A stretch of DNA of 58,538 bases from Terriglobia bacterium (GTDB lineage Bacteria > Acidobacteriota > Terriglobia > UBA7540), in NCBI GenBank assembly GCA_030040995.1, contig JASHOS010000084.1, forward strand, positions 1-58,538, read 5' to 3'. Below the pieces are notes generated by a model that had not been told where the DNA came from, ran no database searches, and saw nothing but the letters and a program-made list of their open reading frames with translations. Of the stretch, positions 7,716 through 15,425 are shown one piece after another. Every line of letters starts with the position of its first letter. Positions within the stretch are counted from its first letter, which is position 1. The position numbers and the translations under genes were made by a program.

Positions 7716-8505
7716 CTTCTGCGACCTCTTTGATCAGACGCCGTACGCATGCCCTGACACATTGATTATTTCTGATCTGCATCTCGGCTCCGCAGTCAGC
7801 CGTGCGAAGGACGCCTATAATCTGCTCCGGAGCAAGTCCTTCCGGCGTCTTATCCTTCTTGGCGATATTTTCTGCGATCTTAACTTCCGGCGCCTGAACA
7901 AAGAACATTGGGAACTGCTCTCCTACATCCGTAAGCTCTCTAATCCAAAGCGGAACGTTAACATCGTTTGGGTGGAGGGAAACCACGACCGGGGGCTCGC
8001 CGAAGTCATGTCGCACCTGGTGGGGATACGCGTATACCAAGAGTACTCATGGACGTTCAACACCCACCGTTACCTCGCCGTCCACGGACACCAATTCGAC
8101 CGGTTCCTTGTGAACAACGCTGCCCTCAGCACGGTGGTAGAGGCGGTTTACCTGCAGCTTCAGAAACTCGGCTCAAACCGTAAGGCACTTGCCAGGTTCT
8201 TGGACCGTCAAAACTCGAAATGGCTGCGACTTTCCCCCAAGGTGGCCCGCGGCGCTCTTGCCTATGCGAAGATCCGCGGGGCCGACGTGGTGTTTTGTGG
8301 ACACACACACAACTCGATGCAGTCGGAATGGAACGGTATTCGCTATTTCAACTCGGGCTGCTGGACCCATGAAAGGCCCACCTACATTTCAGTCGACGAA
8401 TCGGGCGTCCGGATTTACGAGTACGAAGCCGAAGAGCCCGATTTGGTCTTGGCCGCAGCCGGACCCGCCAAAGTGGGCGACGGGCAGGCAACAACTTGGC
8501 CGTAG
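7708..8505 (+). CDS. LpxH-like calcineurin-type metallophosphoesterase
   Basis: A 265-residue two-metal phosphoesterase related to UDP-2,3-diacylglucosamine hydrolases. The five metal-binding blocks appear in order: ISDLHLG (21-27), LGDIFCD (51-57), GNHDRG (91-96), AVHGHQFD (near 130) and FCGHTHN (near 195). ATG 7708 is chosen because it overlaps the upstream glycosyltransferase stop by 8 bp and the family alignment starts about 20 residues later; the longer open frame lies inside the glycosyltransferase gene. Members of this branch (LpxH-like, YbbF-like) cleave pyrophosphate bonds in lipid precursors. Coupling to a glycolipid-type glycosyltransferase supports a role in envelope lipid metabolism, but the substrate is inferred from context only. 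Confidence 0.87.
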   Translation: MASFCDLFDQTPYACPDTLIISDLHLGSAVSRAKDAYNLLRSKSFRRLILLGDIFCDLNFRRLNKEHWELLSYIRKLSNPKRNVNIVWVEGNHDRGLAEVMSHLVGIRVYQEYSWTFNTHRYLAVHGHQFDRFLVNNAALSTVVEAVYLQLQKLGSNRKALARFLDRQNSKWLRLSPKVARGALAYAKIRGADVVFCGHTHNSMQSEWNGIRYFNSGCWTHERPTYISVDESGVRIYEYEAEEPDLVLAAAGPAKVGDGQATTWP

Positions 8506-8581
8506 TAAAAGACGCGCATAACAGGCGTATCCTGGTACGGATCGAGCGGTGCCGAAGCCTCCCGGAAGACAATAGACGGCT

Positions 8582-9385
8582 CTAGCCGCTGTGGCTTTCG
8601 GGCGCTAACTGTTGCCCGAGCAGAAACATTCCTTCGTAATGCACAATCGTGAGATCGTCGCCGTCGTATTGGGCAGAAAATCCAGCGCGATCACCCGGAA
8701 TCGCTTCCTCAATGAGCCGTCGAGCTTCCTGGTAGCGCCGGTTCGAGGCCTCGACTCCGGCGCGAAGCATCCAGCGATGAAACGAGCGCGGCCGGGGCTT
8801 CAGCGTCTGGCGCAAAACAGAGAGACCATGCTCCTCGAAGAGCTTCAAGAACGTGGTGAGCCGAAGCGAGGCAGCGTGAGAAGGATCGCGCATGACCTCG
8901 ATGCGATTGTGAAGTTCCCATTTCTCATCGCTCTCAGGGCCTAGGGTGTCCGCAATCAACAGCCGGCCTTCTGCTTTGGAAACGCGCTTCATTTCTTCTA
9001 TCGCAGCTTCTGGCCGGGGCATATGGTGGAGAGCAAATTGGCACATGATGAGGTCGAAAGCAGCGTCAGGGTAGGGCAGACGCTCGCACTCGCCCTGGTC
9101 GAAGCAGGCGTTGGTGATGCGGAGCTGAGCCTGAAAGGCAAGGGCCTGTCGAAGCATGGCGTGGGTCAGGTCGATGCCCCGCGCGAAATGCACGTGCGGC
9201 GCCATGGCGAAGACGAGCGCTCCTGGCCCGCACGCCACGTCCAAAGCGATCTCATCCGGCTGCGGCTTCGCAAAGGCGACACGCTCGGCCAGCATCTCGG
9301 GCGTGTCCCGTGTGGCGAAAGTTGAGAAGGCCTCGGCGGTCTTCGTAAATTGCTTTTGCACAATTCCGGCGTGCTTTTTGGACAT
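8582..9385 (-). CDS. Class I SAM-dependent methyltransferase
   Basis: A 267-residue soluble methyltransferase of the UbiE/Methyltransf_11 type. Motif I is ALDVACGPGALVFAMA (residues 48-62), followed by the acidic GIDLTHAML that contacts the ribose of SAM. Next come QGECERLPYPDAAFDLIMCQFALHHM, the post-motif of UbiE-like enzymes, and the MKRVSKAEGRLLIAD strand. This points to methylation of a small or lipid-like molecule; the substrate is unknown. The start MSKKHAG is preferred over the ORF's earliest codon because the extra 33 residues look unrelated to the fold. The gene is close to the membrane protein gene on the same strand (47 bp apart). Confidence 0.87.
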   Translation of the reverse strand: MSKKHAGIVQKQFTKTAEAFSTFATRDTPEMLAERVAFAKPQPDEIALDVACGPGALVFAMAPHVHFARGIDLTHAMLRQALAFQAQLRITNACFDQGECERLPYPDAAFDLIMCQFALHHMPRPEAAIEEMKRVSKAEGRLLIADTLGPESDEKWELHNRIEVMRDPSHAASLRLTTFLKLFEEHGLSVLRQTLKPRPRSFHRWMLRAGVEASNRRYQEARRLIEEAIPGDRAGFSAQYDGDDLTIVHYEGMFLLGQQLAPESHSG

Positions 9386-9432
9386 GAAATAAGCATAACA
9401 GTATGCGTGTAGATTGTGGGTCTTGCCGTCCG

Positions 9433-9975
9433 TCAATAGCCGTTCGTGTTCGCATGCGCCGACACGCGAGCATGTTGCTGGCAACCGTAGCTCGAACGAC
9501 TTGCCCCTTTCAGTGCCGATCTAATGTAGAGCGGAAGGTGATCGGCTCTGATGTTGGCAAACGCCAGAAGCAGGAAGACGGCAGGGCCGAGAAAGGCAAT
9601 GTTCACCAGCCAGCCTCTTTGATCCGAGGTGAGGTGGCTTCCTGCCCAACGGCTCATAAGGTTCAGCGCCACCATGGACCCGATGCCATACAGCAGCGTC
9701 TGATTGATTGGGCACGCTCGGCGATGATATGCGGCAAGCAGGACCGCCATCGCGAGACCGAAGCTCAGCACATCGGCAATCGACCAGAGCCGGCGCAGCC
9801 AATACGGGCATCCTAAAACTAACCCGTAGGCTGAAACGAGCTGCATGGAAACTCCCAAACAGAGCCACCAGGCGAAAATACCGTTCTTGCGGTGAAGATT
9901 GTAATGGAGATATACGAGCGACAGGAGAAAAAGAACTGTAGATGAAGCTATCCAAAAACCGATGATCTTGGTCAC
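9433..9975 (-). CDS. Small multi-spanning membrane protein of unknown function
   Basis: From GTG 9975 the frame gives 180 residues with about five to six hydrophobic segments (IIGFWIASSTVLFLLSLVYL at the N-terminus, then WWLCLGVSMQLVSAYGLVLG and others) and a polar, basic C-terminal tail. GTG 9975 is chosen because AGGAGGT lies 5 bases upstream, one of the best ribosome binding sites in the window; the longer frame to 10011 lacks one. I do not recognise the family. It lies upstream of the methyltransferase gene on the same strand and could be co-transcribed with it. Confidence 0.7.
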   Translation of the reverse strand: MTKIIGFWIASSTVLFLLSLVYLHYNLHRKNGIFAWWLCLGVSMQLVSAYGLVLGCPYWLRRLWSIADVLSFGLAMAVLLAAYHRRACPINQTLLYGIGSMVALNLMSRWAGSHLTSDQRGWLVNIAFLGPAVFLLLAFANIRADHLPLYIRSALKGASRSSYGCQQHARVSAHANTNGY

Positions 9976-10221
9976 TGGGGACCTCCTGTGCGGAAGGCCC
10001 CCGGCTCGCAAGCTCTCCGGCTATCGGTGCGGCGACATGGGCGGTCTGGGCCACATAACGGATCATCTCCCCTCTGTCCCGTCGTTACTGGGGACAAGAG
10101 AAGCATACCGTTTCCGGGAGTGGCCTTCCGGGTATAGATTGTATTTCGAGCGTGAAACCTAAAGAACGGTTTGGACATTTGATACATTTGGTACGTATGC
10201 TACCGTCTCTGCGAAAAAAAA

Positions 10222-10443
10222 CTATTGAGGACAATCCGCACGCAGGCGCCGGACGAATTCTTCCACGGGCTGCTCGATGCTGTTTTGCTGCTCGAGAATG
10301 TCAAGCACGCGCTCGAGGACCATTGCCAGCACCTCCGATCGTTTTCTAAAACTGTTATCACACCATATCTCCAGCGTGCGGAATTTTGATGCTGAGACAC
10401 GCGCGCACACCGGCATTTCCATCTTTTCCCTTTTCTTGGTCAT
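10222..10443 (-). CDS. Putative small ribbon-helix-helix-like protein
   Basis: From ATG 10443 the frame encodes 73 residues: MTKKREKMEMPVCARVSASK, then FRTLEIWCDNSFRKRSEVLAMVLERVLDILEQQ. The pattern of a short strand, a helix, a turn with RKRSE and a second helix is what ribbon-helix-helix repressors show. Upstream residues in the longer open frame are low in conservation character and are left out. If real, it would bind DNA as a dimer. No toxin gene is paired with it, so an antitoxin role is not supported. Confidence 0.45.
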   Translation of the reverse strand: MTKKREKMEMPVCARVSASKFRTLEIWCDNSFRKRSEVLAMVLERVLDILEQQNSIEQPVEEFVRRLRADCPQ

Positions 10444-10796
10444 CGTGACGTTTCCGTATCCTGAATTTCCTGGCAACCGCGGCGCGGCGTCAAAACCCGC
10501 CTGAGCCCGCGCGCTGGCGGGCACAGATACTCTCTGCCCACCAGCACAGACGCTCGCGACAGCTCCGCTTGGCATGGAACCGCAGGGTGAAGCTGGATAG
10601 GATTCCCAGGGAGCGTGCGCGTTATCCGTCATCACTTGTGAACGAGTAAATGGGTTACTCATGAGCAAACAGTACCTGACGGAATCGAGACAGTGGAGAC
10701 AAATGAGACAGTTTTTTTCTTAGGGGCTTCCAAGGGTTGATCGCAATTGGGGTGTGACTCAAGCCCACGGTCAATTCAAGAGCGACTTGACCTTGG
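10444..10796. other. 353-bp region without a convincing gene
   Basis: It holds the in-frame upstream extension of the putative ribbon-helix-helix gene, a T-rich stretch near 10710-10720 and the downstream flank of the M48 protease gene. No repeat family member or RNA gene was recognised. Confidence 0.4.
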
Positions 10797-12218
10797 CTAC
10801 CGCCTGACAGGGGCTGCATCCCGCACGAATTTCATCGGCTTGCCGTCCGTCCAGGGGTGATAGTGTTCGGCGAAGCTAATTCGCTCGTCCATAGGAGGAT
10901 GAGTAAATACCCAGAATTCGATAAACCGATTGGGATCAGGGTCGGAAAGATCATCGGCGGCGAGGATTTGAAAGGAAGATACCATGCTGGCGTTCGGATC
11001 AGGCACGATGCCGTAAGTCAGCTCAAGCCCGTATTGATCGGCTTGGTGTTCATAGTGGCGCGAGATTGCACCATACAGCGGCGAAGCCAGAAACATGATC
11101 ACGGTTAGCACGAACATCACTAAAGGCAGGCTCGCCAAGTCTCCTAATCGATCAATCCCAGTGGCAGCGCCTGTGTGTTCGACGACCGCGGTAAGAACGA
11201 TTGAACCAATAAAGAACCAACCCAGAGCAATCAGTTCGTCCCAGGAAAACTCTTTGAGAACATGGTGGAGCACATAATGTCCGGTCTCATGGCCCAGTAC
11301 CGAAAGTGTTTCGTCGGGCGTCAGGCTGTCGAGCGTCGTATCCCAGACTACGACGTGCGCGCTCTTGCCAATGCCGGAGACGTAGGCATTCAGCGCCCGC
11401 GTTTTGGCGCTGGCATTCATTTCGTAGATTCGGGACTCCGGGATGCTGATGCCGGCGTGACGCAGCATTTTTTCAATACTGCCGCTCAGCGCCGGATCCG
11501 TCGCCCCGAGTGGTGTGAACTTGAAATAGAGCGGCTCAACGACAAAAGGCTCAATGAACATCACGAAAAGTGCCGGCGGAATCAGTGCCAACCAGAAAAA
11601 CAGCCACCAGCGCTTCGGACTGCGCCGAACGATCCGGTAGAACAACCATACTACGAGGACCGTAGCCAGTACCGTCAGCCCGAAAGTCTTTCCCCAGTCT
11701 CCCAGCCAGGCGCCGAAACTCTCGGTGGAGAGACCAAACCGGCGTTCAGTAATAAACCCGCCATAGAAATCCAGTGGAAACTCCAACACGCTGACGACAA
11801 ACCAGAAAATCGGAATAAAAAGAAGGCACTGAATGAATAACCGGCTCGATACCTTTCCAGCGAGCTTTCTGAGCCAGAGGCCAAACCCGTCCCGCCAAAG
11901 AAAGCCGAAGATCGCCAGAGACAAAGCCACACCGCCAAAATACAAGGCGTATTGCACCTGCGAGTAACGGATGGCCTTAGCCCGTATTTGGGGAGAGTGC
12001 GCGTACAGGGACGGCATCGAAGACGGCGTGGAAAAAGCCTGTCGGTTTGCGGAAGCGAGAGGCTCCCTTGGAAAGCAGAGTGACGCGAAGAATAACGAGA
12101 TAAGAAGAACCAGCGGCAGTTTAAGAGCCACTGACCGGTCAGGGCGGATCAGGAACATGAACGGCAAGAGAGAAACAATTCCTTTCCCGCCAGTCTTATC
12201 GTTACACGCAGTCATCAC
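10797..12218 (-). CDS. M48-family zinc metalloprotease (STE24/CAAX protease type)
   Basis: A 473-residue membrane-embedded metalloprotease. Several hydrophobic segments fill residues 30-225. The zinc site HETGH lies at 310-314 and the third ligand region YEHQADQYGLEL follows about 75 residues later, the Ste24 arrangement. The N-terminal domain (FYGGFITERRFGLSTESFGAWLGDWGK) is the conserved CAAX-prenyl-protease-1-like part. Bacterial members are probably envelope quality-control proteases; no prenylated substrate is implied. The frame opens at GTG 12218, but the first 30 residues are weakly supported and translation could begin later. It is divergent from the HU gene. Confidence 0.88.
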   Translation of the reverse strand: MMTACNDKTGGKGIVSLLPFMFLIRPDRSVALKLPLVLLISLFFASLCFPREPLASANRQAFSTPSSMPSLYAHSPQIRAKAIRYSQVQYALYFGGVALSLAIFGFLWRDGFGLWLRKLAGKVSSRLFIQCLLFIPIFWFVVSVLEFPLDFYGGFITERRFGLSTESFGAWLGDWGKTFGLTVLATVLVVWLFYRIVRRSPKRWWLFFWLALIPPALFVMFIEPFVVEPLYFKFTPLGATDPALSGSIEKMLRHAGISIPESRIYEMNASAKTRALNAYVSGIGKSAHVVVWDTTLDSLTPDETLSVLGHETGHYVLHHVLKEFSWDELIALGWFFIGSIVLTAVVEHTGAATGIDRLGDLASLPLVMFVLTVIMFLASPLYGAISRHYEHQADQYGLELTYGIVPDPNASMVSSFQILAADDLSDPDPNRFIEFWVFTHPPMDERISFAEHYHPWTDGKPMKFVRDAAPVRR

Positions 12219-12479
12219 GTCTGGAGGGGCGCGCTTTCAACCCAGGCGCCGCGCAGCATTCGTAGTATTTTCACGCCTTCGCACCATGAGCACTTTGTCA
12301 CCGCGATGTTGCTCAGGGCGCGAGGCCATTATGAGAAATAAGAGGCTCTTCTCGGCGGGGTTAGAACCGAGTTAAAACTTCGCCCTTGCAGTTCTCGCCC
12401 GGAATTAGCCCATCATAGTGAGAAAGCTGGCTAGTTCCTGTAAGTATCAGGGAAAGCATCATATTACGGTAAAAGCGAC

Positions 12480-12509
12480 TTGACAATAGCGGAGAGCATT
12501 CTCTAGGAT
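12480..12509 (+). promoter_or_regulatory. Sigma-70-type promoter of the HU gene
   Basis: TTGACA at 12480-12485 and TAGGAT at 12504-12509 are separated by 18 bp, close to the vegetative consensus. Transcription would start near 12516, leaving a leader of about 23 nt before the GTG start at 12539. Confidence 0.65.
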
Positions 12510-12538
12510 GAAAGTTCTTGCATTTCCAGGAGATGCGC

Positions 12539-12805
12539 GTGATTAAGCACGACATAGTGAACGAGGTTGTGGACCGCACCGGCATCACCAAGACTAAGGC
12601 CGAAATTGCCGTTGAAACGGTATTCGAATCCATGAAAAAGGCCTTGGGAAAGGGTGACCGTATCGAGTTGCGCGGCTTCGGGGTGTTTAACGTTAAGCCT
12701 CGCAAAACTGGCATTGGCCGCAATCCGAGAACGGGAGAAGAAGTAAGCATCCCGCCGGGAAAGGCCGTTCGCTTTAAGCCGGGAAAAGACCTTCAGTCAA
12801 TCTGA
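12539..12805 (+). CDS. HU/IHF-family nucleoid DNA-binding protein
   Basis: An 88-residue histone-like protein of normal HU length. It begins MIKHDIVNEVVDRTGITKTKAEIAVE, continues with RIELRGFGVFNVKPRKTGIGRNPRTGEEV, whose RNP-x-TG arm enters the DNA minor groove, and ends with VRFKPGKDL. GTG 12539 is preferred as start because AGGAG lies 6 bases before it and the product then matches the usual HU N-terminus; the ATG at 12533 directly abuts the AGGAG. A good promoter lies just upstream. It would act as a dimer in nucleoid organisation; HU versus IHF subunit cannot be decided. Confidence 0.93.
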   Translation: MIKHDIVNEVVDRTGITKTKAEIAVETVFESMKKALGKGDRIELRGFGVFNVKPRKTGIGRNPRTGEEVSIPPGKAVRFKPGKDLQSI

Positions 12806-12863
12806 GATGGATTTCTGCTATTCTCAAGCTGCAATCTAACTCCCCCTGTTCCCACCTGCTGAC

Positions 12864-13874
12864 ATGGACGCGACGATGGCTGACGTGTTTCATCGGACCA
12901 GCATACCGCCGCCTGAGCTACGAGAACTTCCACAGGCGAGCGGAAAGCGGGGAGTCTCAGGCGGCGTGGCCGCTTATTTAGCCCGTTGCCTCGGCTCCTT
13001 ACCCTTTTGCATTCTGCTGTTTGCTCTTACGGTCCTTAGTACACTCATTGTCGGAGTCCACCTTGAAGACAACTTTTCACACAATCTTCCTGTTTTCGAT
13101 CTGGATATCTCGTGGAGATTCTTTACCGGTTTGCTGAATCATCCGAGCCGTCTCTCGGCCGGGATACCCTACGCTTTCACGCTTATCCTCATCCTGCTCG
13201 CGCACGAGATGGGGCATTATCTGACTTGCCGGCATTACCATATCGATGCTACCTACCCTTACTTCTTCCCTGCCCCAACGCTGATTGGGACATTTGGCGC
13301 GTTTATCCGCATCAGGTCCCATGTTGCCACAAGGGAAGAATGGTTCGACATTGGGATTGCCGGACCTATCGCTGGCTTCGCCGTGACTATTCCTGCGCTG
13401 GTCATTGGAGTCTGGCATTCGAGGCGTGTGCTGACGCCACTGCCGCCGGATACGATCACACTGGGCCAGCCAGCGGCCGCCCGTCTGCTCTCCCACTTGC
13501 TCCATCCCGCCATTTCGCCCGGCGTGCTAAACCTTTCTCCAGTAGGATGTGCTGCGTGGGTGGGCCTCTTCCTCACGGCATTGAACTTGCTTCCAATGGG
13601 TCAGCTCGACGGAGGCCACATTGTGTACGTGGTCTCGGGAGCCAGGCACAGGTTCGTCTCTTTCGGCCTCTTCGCGGCGCTCATTCCTCTGGGCATCTTC
13701 TTTTGGCGGGGCTGGCTTCTCTTTGCGGTATTGATGCTCTTTCTTGGCCTCCGCCATCCTCCTCCGCTAATTGCTCCTGACCGGCCGCTCGACGGAACTC
13801 GGAGGGCCCTGGCATTTGCCGCTCTCGCCGTGTTTCTTCTTTGCTTTACAATCAATCCTTTGGCCGTTTGTTAG
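12864..13874 (+). CDS. Site-2-type (M50) intramembrane metalloprotease
   Basis: A 336-residue polytopic protein with the zinc motif HEMGH (residues 114-118) in a hydrophobic helix. The third ligand region is LNLLPMGQLDGGHI near residue 250, which defines M50 proteases. No PDZ domain separates the two, so it belongs to the short plant EGY/archaeal-like branch, not the RseP branch. The segment AFIRIRSHVATREEWFDIGIAGPIAGF is characteristic of that branch. The first 40 residues are cytosolic and polar. It starts 58 bp after the HU gene on the same strand and 21 bp before the decarboxylase, so the three could be co-transcribed. Its substrate is unknown. Confidence 0.9.
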   Translation: MDATMADVFHRTSIPPPELRELPQASGKRGVSGGVAAYLARCLGSLPFCILLFALTVLSTLIVGVHLEDNFSHNLPVFDLDISWRFFTGLLNHPSRLSAGIPYAFTLILILLAHEMGHYLTCRHYHIDATYPYFFPAPTLIGTFGAFIRIRSHVATREEWFDIGIAGPIAGFAVTIPALVIGVWHSRRVLTPLPPDTITLGQPAAARLLSHLLHPAISPGVLNLSPVGCAAWVGLFLTALNLLPMGQLDGGHIVYVVSGARHRFVSFGLFAALIPLGIFFWRGWLLFAVLMLFLGLRHPPPLIAPDRPLDGTRRALAFAALAVFLLCFTINPLAVC

Positions 13875-13895
13875 AACTCCTGATCAGGAGAAAAG

Positions 13896-15350
13896 ATGGC
13901 TGACGAAAAGACCTATCATATGGCCCCGAAGGAGTTCCAACGTTACGGGAAGGCGGTCATAGATTGGATTTCCAGCTATCAGGCGCGAGTCGAATCCTTT
14001 CCTGTGCTTTCGCAGGTCGAGCCCGGCCAGATCCGCAGCACGCTCCCACCCGATCCCCCAAAATCAGGCGAGCCGTTTGAGGCCTTGCTTGCGGACGTCG
14101 AGAAGCTGATCCTGCCGGGAATAACGCATTGGCAATCGCCGAATTTTTTCGCCTTTTTCCCCGGAAATGTATCAGGCCCGAGCATCCTGGGCGAGCTGCT
14201 TTCAGCGGGACTGGGCGTCCAAGGCATGTTGTGGGCAACAAGTCCCGCCGCGACCGAGCTCGAATCCCACGTGCTCGACTGGCTCGCAAGCATGCTCGGG
14301 TTGCCGGCGCATTTCCTCTCTTCGGGCAGTGGCGGAGGCGTGATCCAGGATACGGCTTCCAGCGCTTCTCTCTGCGCGCTCCTCGCGGCGCGCGAGCGGG
14401 CAACCGGGTATGAAACGAATCGCCGAGGCTGCGACGGCAGCCTGACCGCTTATACTTCCACTCAAGCTCATTCCTCCGTTCTGAAGGCTATAAAAATAGC
14501 GGGAATTGGCGAGGACAACCTGCGGCTGGTGGAAGTCGACGAGAACTTCGCCCTACGTCCCCAAGCGCTGGCCGAGTCCATTGAACGGGATAAGCAAGTC
14601 GGCAAGACCCCTTGCTTCGTATGCGCCACGGTGGGAACAACTTCATCCGAGGCAATCGACCCGGTAGCGGAAATCGGCCGCATCTGCCGCGAACACGGCG
14701 TCTGGCTTCATGTGGATGCCGCGATGTGCGGAGTGGCAGCAATGTGCCCTGAGTTCCGTTACATTCAGCGCGGCATCGAGCTGGCCGATAGCTACTGCTT
14801 CAACGCGCACAAATGGATGTTCACGAATTTTGATTGCGACTGCTTTTACGTCGCGGATCGCGCGGCGCTGATCCGGACGCTTAGCGTCTCGCCCGAATAC
14901 CTGCGCAACCGAGCCACGGAATCTGGCGCCGTCATTGACTATCGCGACTGGCAGATTCCGCTGGGCCGCCGTTTCCGGGCGCTCAAGCTCTGGTTCGTCA
15001 TCCGTCATTACGGAGTCGAGGGCCTGCAATATCACATCCGGCGGCACGTCGAGGTGGCGCAAGATCTCGCAGCGCGGGTGCAGAAAGACGAGCGATTCGA
15101 GCTTGCCGCTCCCGCTCCACTAAACCTGGTTTGCTTTCGCCACCGTGGCGGCGATTCTGCCAATGAAATACTACTCGACCGGCTAAACCGGAGCGGCAAG
15201 ATTTATCTGACCCACACCAAACTGGCCGGCCAGTTCACACTAAGGTTCTGCGCCGGCCAGACGCATACTGAATTGCGTCATGTTGAGCGCGCCTGGCGCC
15301 TGATTCAGCACGAAGCTTCTGCTCTGGGAAACTCTGCGGTTTCTCCATAA
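13896..15350 (+). CDS. PLP-dependent aromatic amino acid decarboxylase (group II)
   Basis: A 484-residue fold-type I PLP enzyme very like animal and plant aromatic-L-amino-acid decarboxylases. The cofactor lysine is K306 in NAHKW, the pyridine-nitrogen aspartate is D274 in LHVDAA, and H192 in QAHSSV stacks on the ring. Y335 (SPEYLRN) matches the mobile-loop tyrosine needed for decarboxylation; enzymes that make aldehydes have Phe there. The expected reaction is removal of CO2 from Trp, Tyr, Phe or DOPA to give the amine. The conserved stretch DYRDWQIPLGRRFRALKLWF confirms the subgroup. AGGAG sits 5 bases before ATG 13896. It converges with priA across about 75 bp. Confidence 0.92.
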   Translation: MADEKTYHMAPKEFQRYGKAVIDWISSYQARVESFPVLSQVEPGQIRSTLPPDPPKSGEPFEALLADVEKLILPGITHWQSPNFFAFFPGNVSGPSILGELLSAGLGVQGMLWATSPAATELESHVLDWLASMLGLPAHFLSSGSGGGVIQDTASSASLCALLAARERATGYETNRRGCDGSLTAYTSTQAHSSVLKAIKIAGIGEDNLRLVEVDENFALRPQALAESIERDKQVGKTPCFVCATVGTTSSEAIDPVAEIGRICREHGVWLHVDAAMCGVAAMCPEFRYIQRGIELADSYCFNAHKWMFTNFDCDCFYVADRAALIRTLSVSPEYLRNRATESGAVIDYRDWQIPLGRRFRALKLWFVIRHYGVEGLQYHIRRHVEVAQDLAARVQKDERFELAAPAPLNLVCFRHRGGDSANEILLDRLNRSGKIYLTHTKLAGQFTLRFCAGQTHTELRHVERAWRLIQHEASALGNSAVSP

Positions 15351-15425
15351 ATCGCTAAAGAAAAGCCGCAGACCGCAAACAGCACGGGTTTGCACTACCG
15401 AGTGGCAATCCATCAGCCTACGCAG

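Noticed and set aside
10222-10443. Antitoxin of a toxin-antitoxin pair
   Set aside because: The frame looks like a ribbon-helix-helix protein, but there is no adjacent small toxin-like gene.
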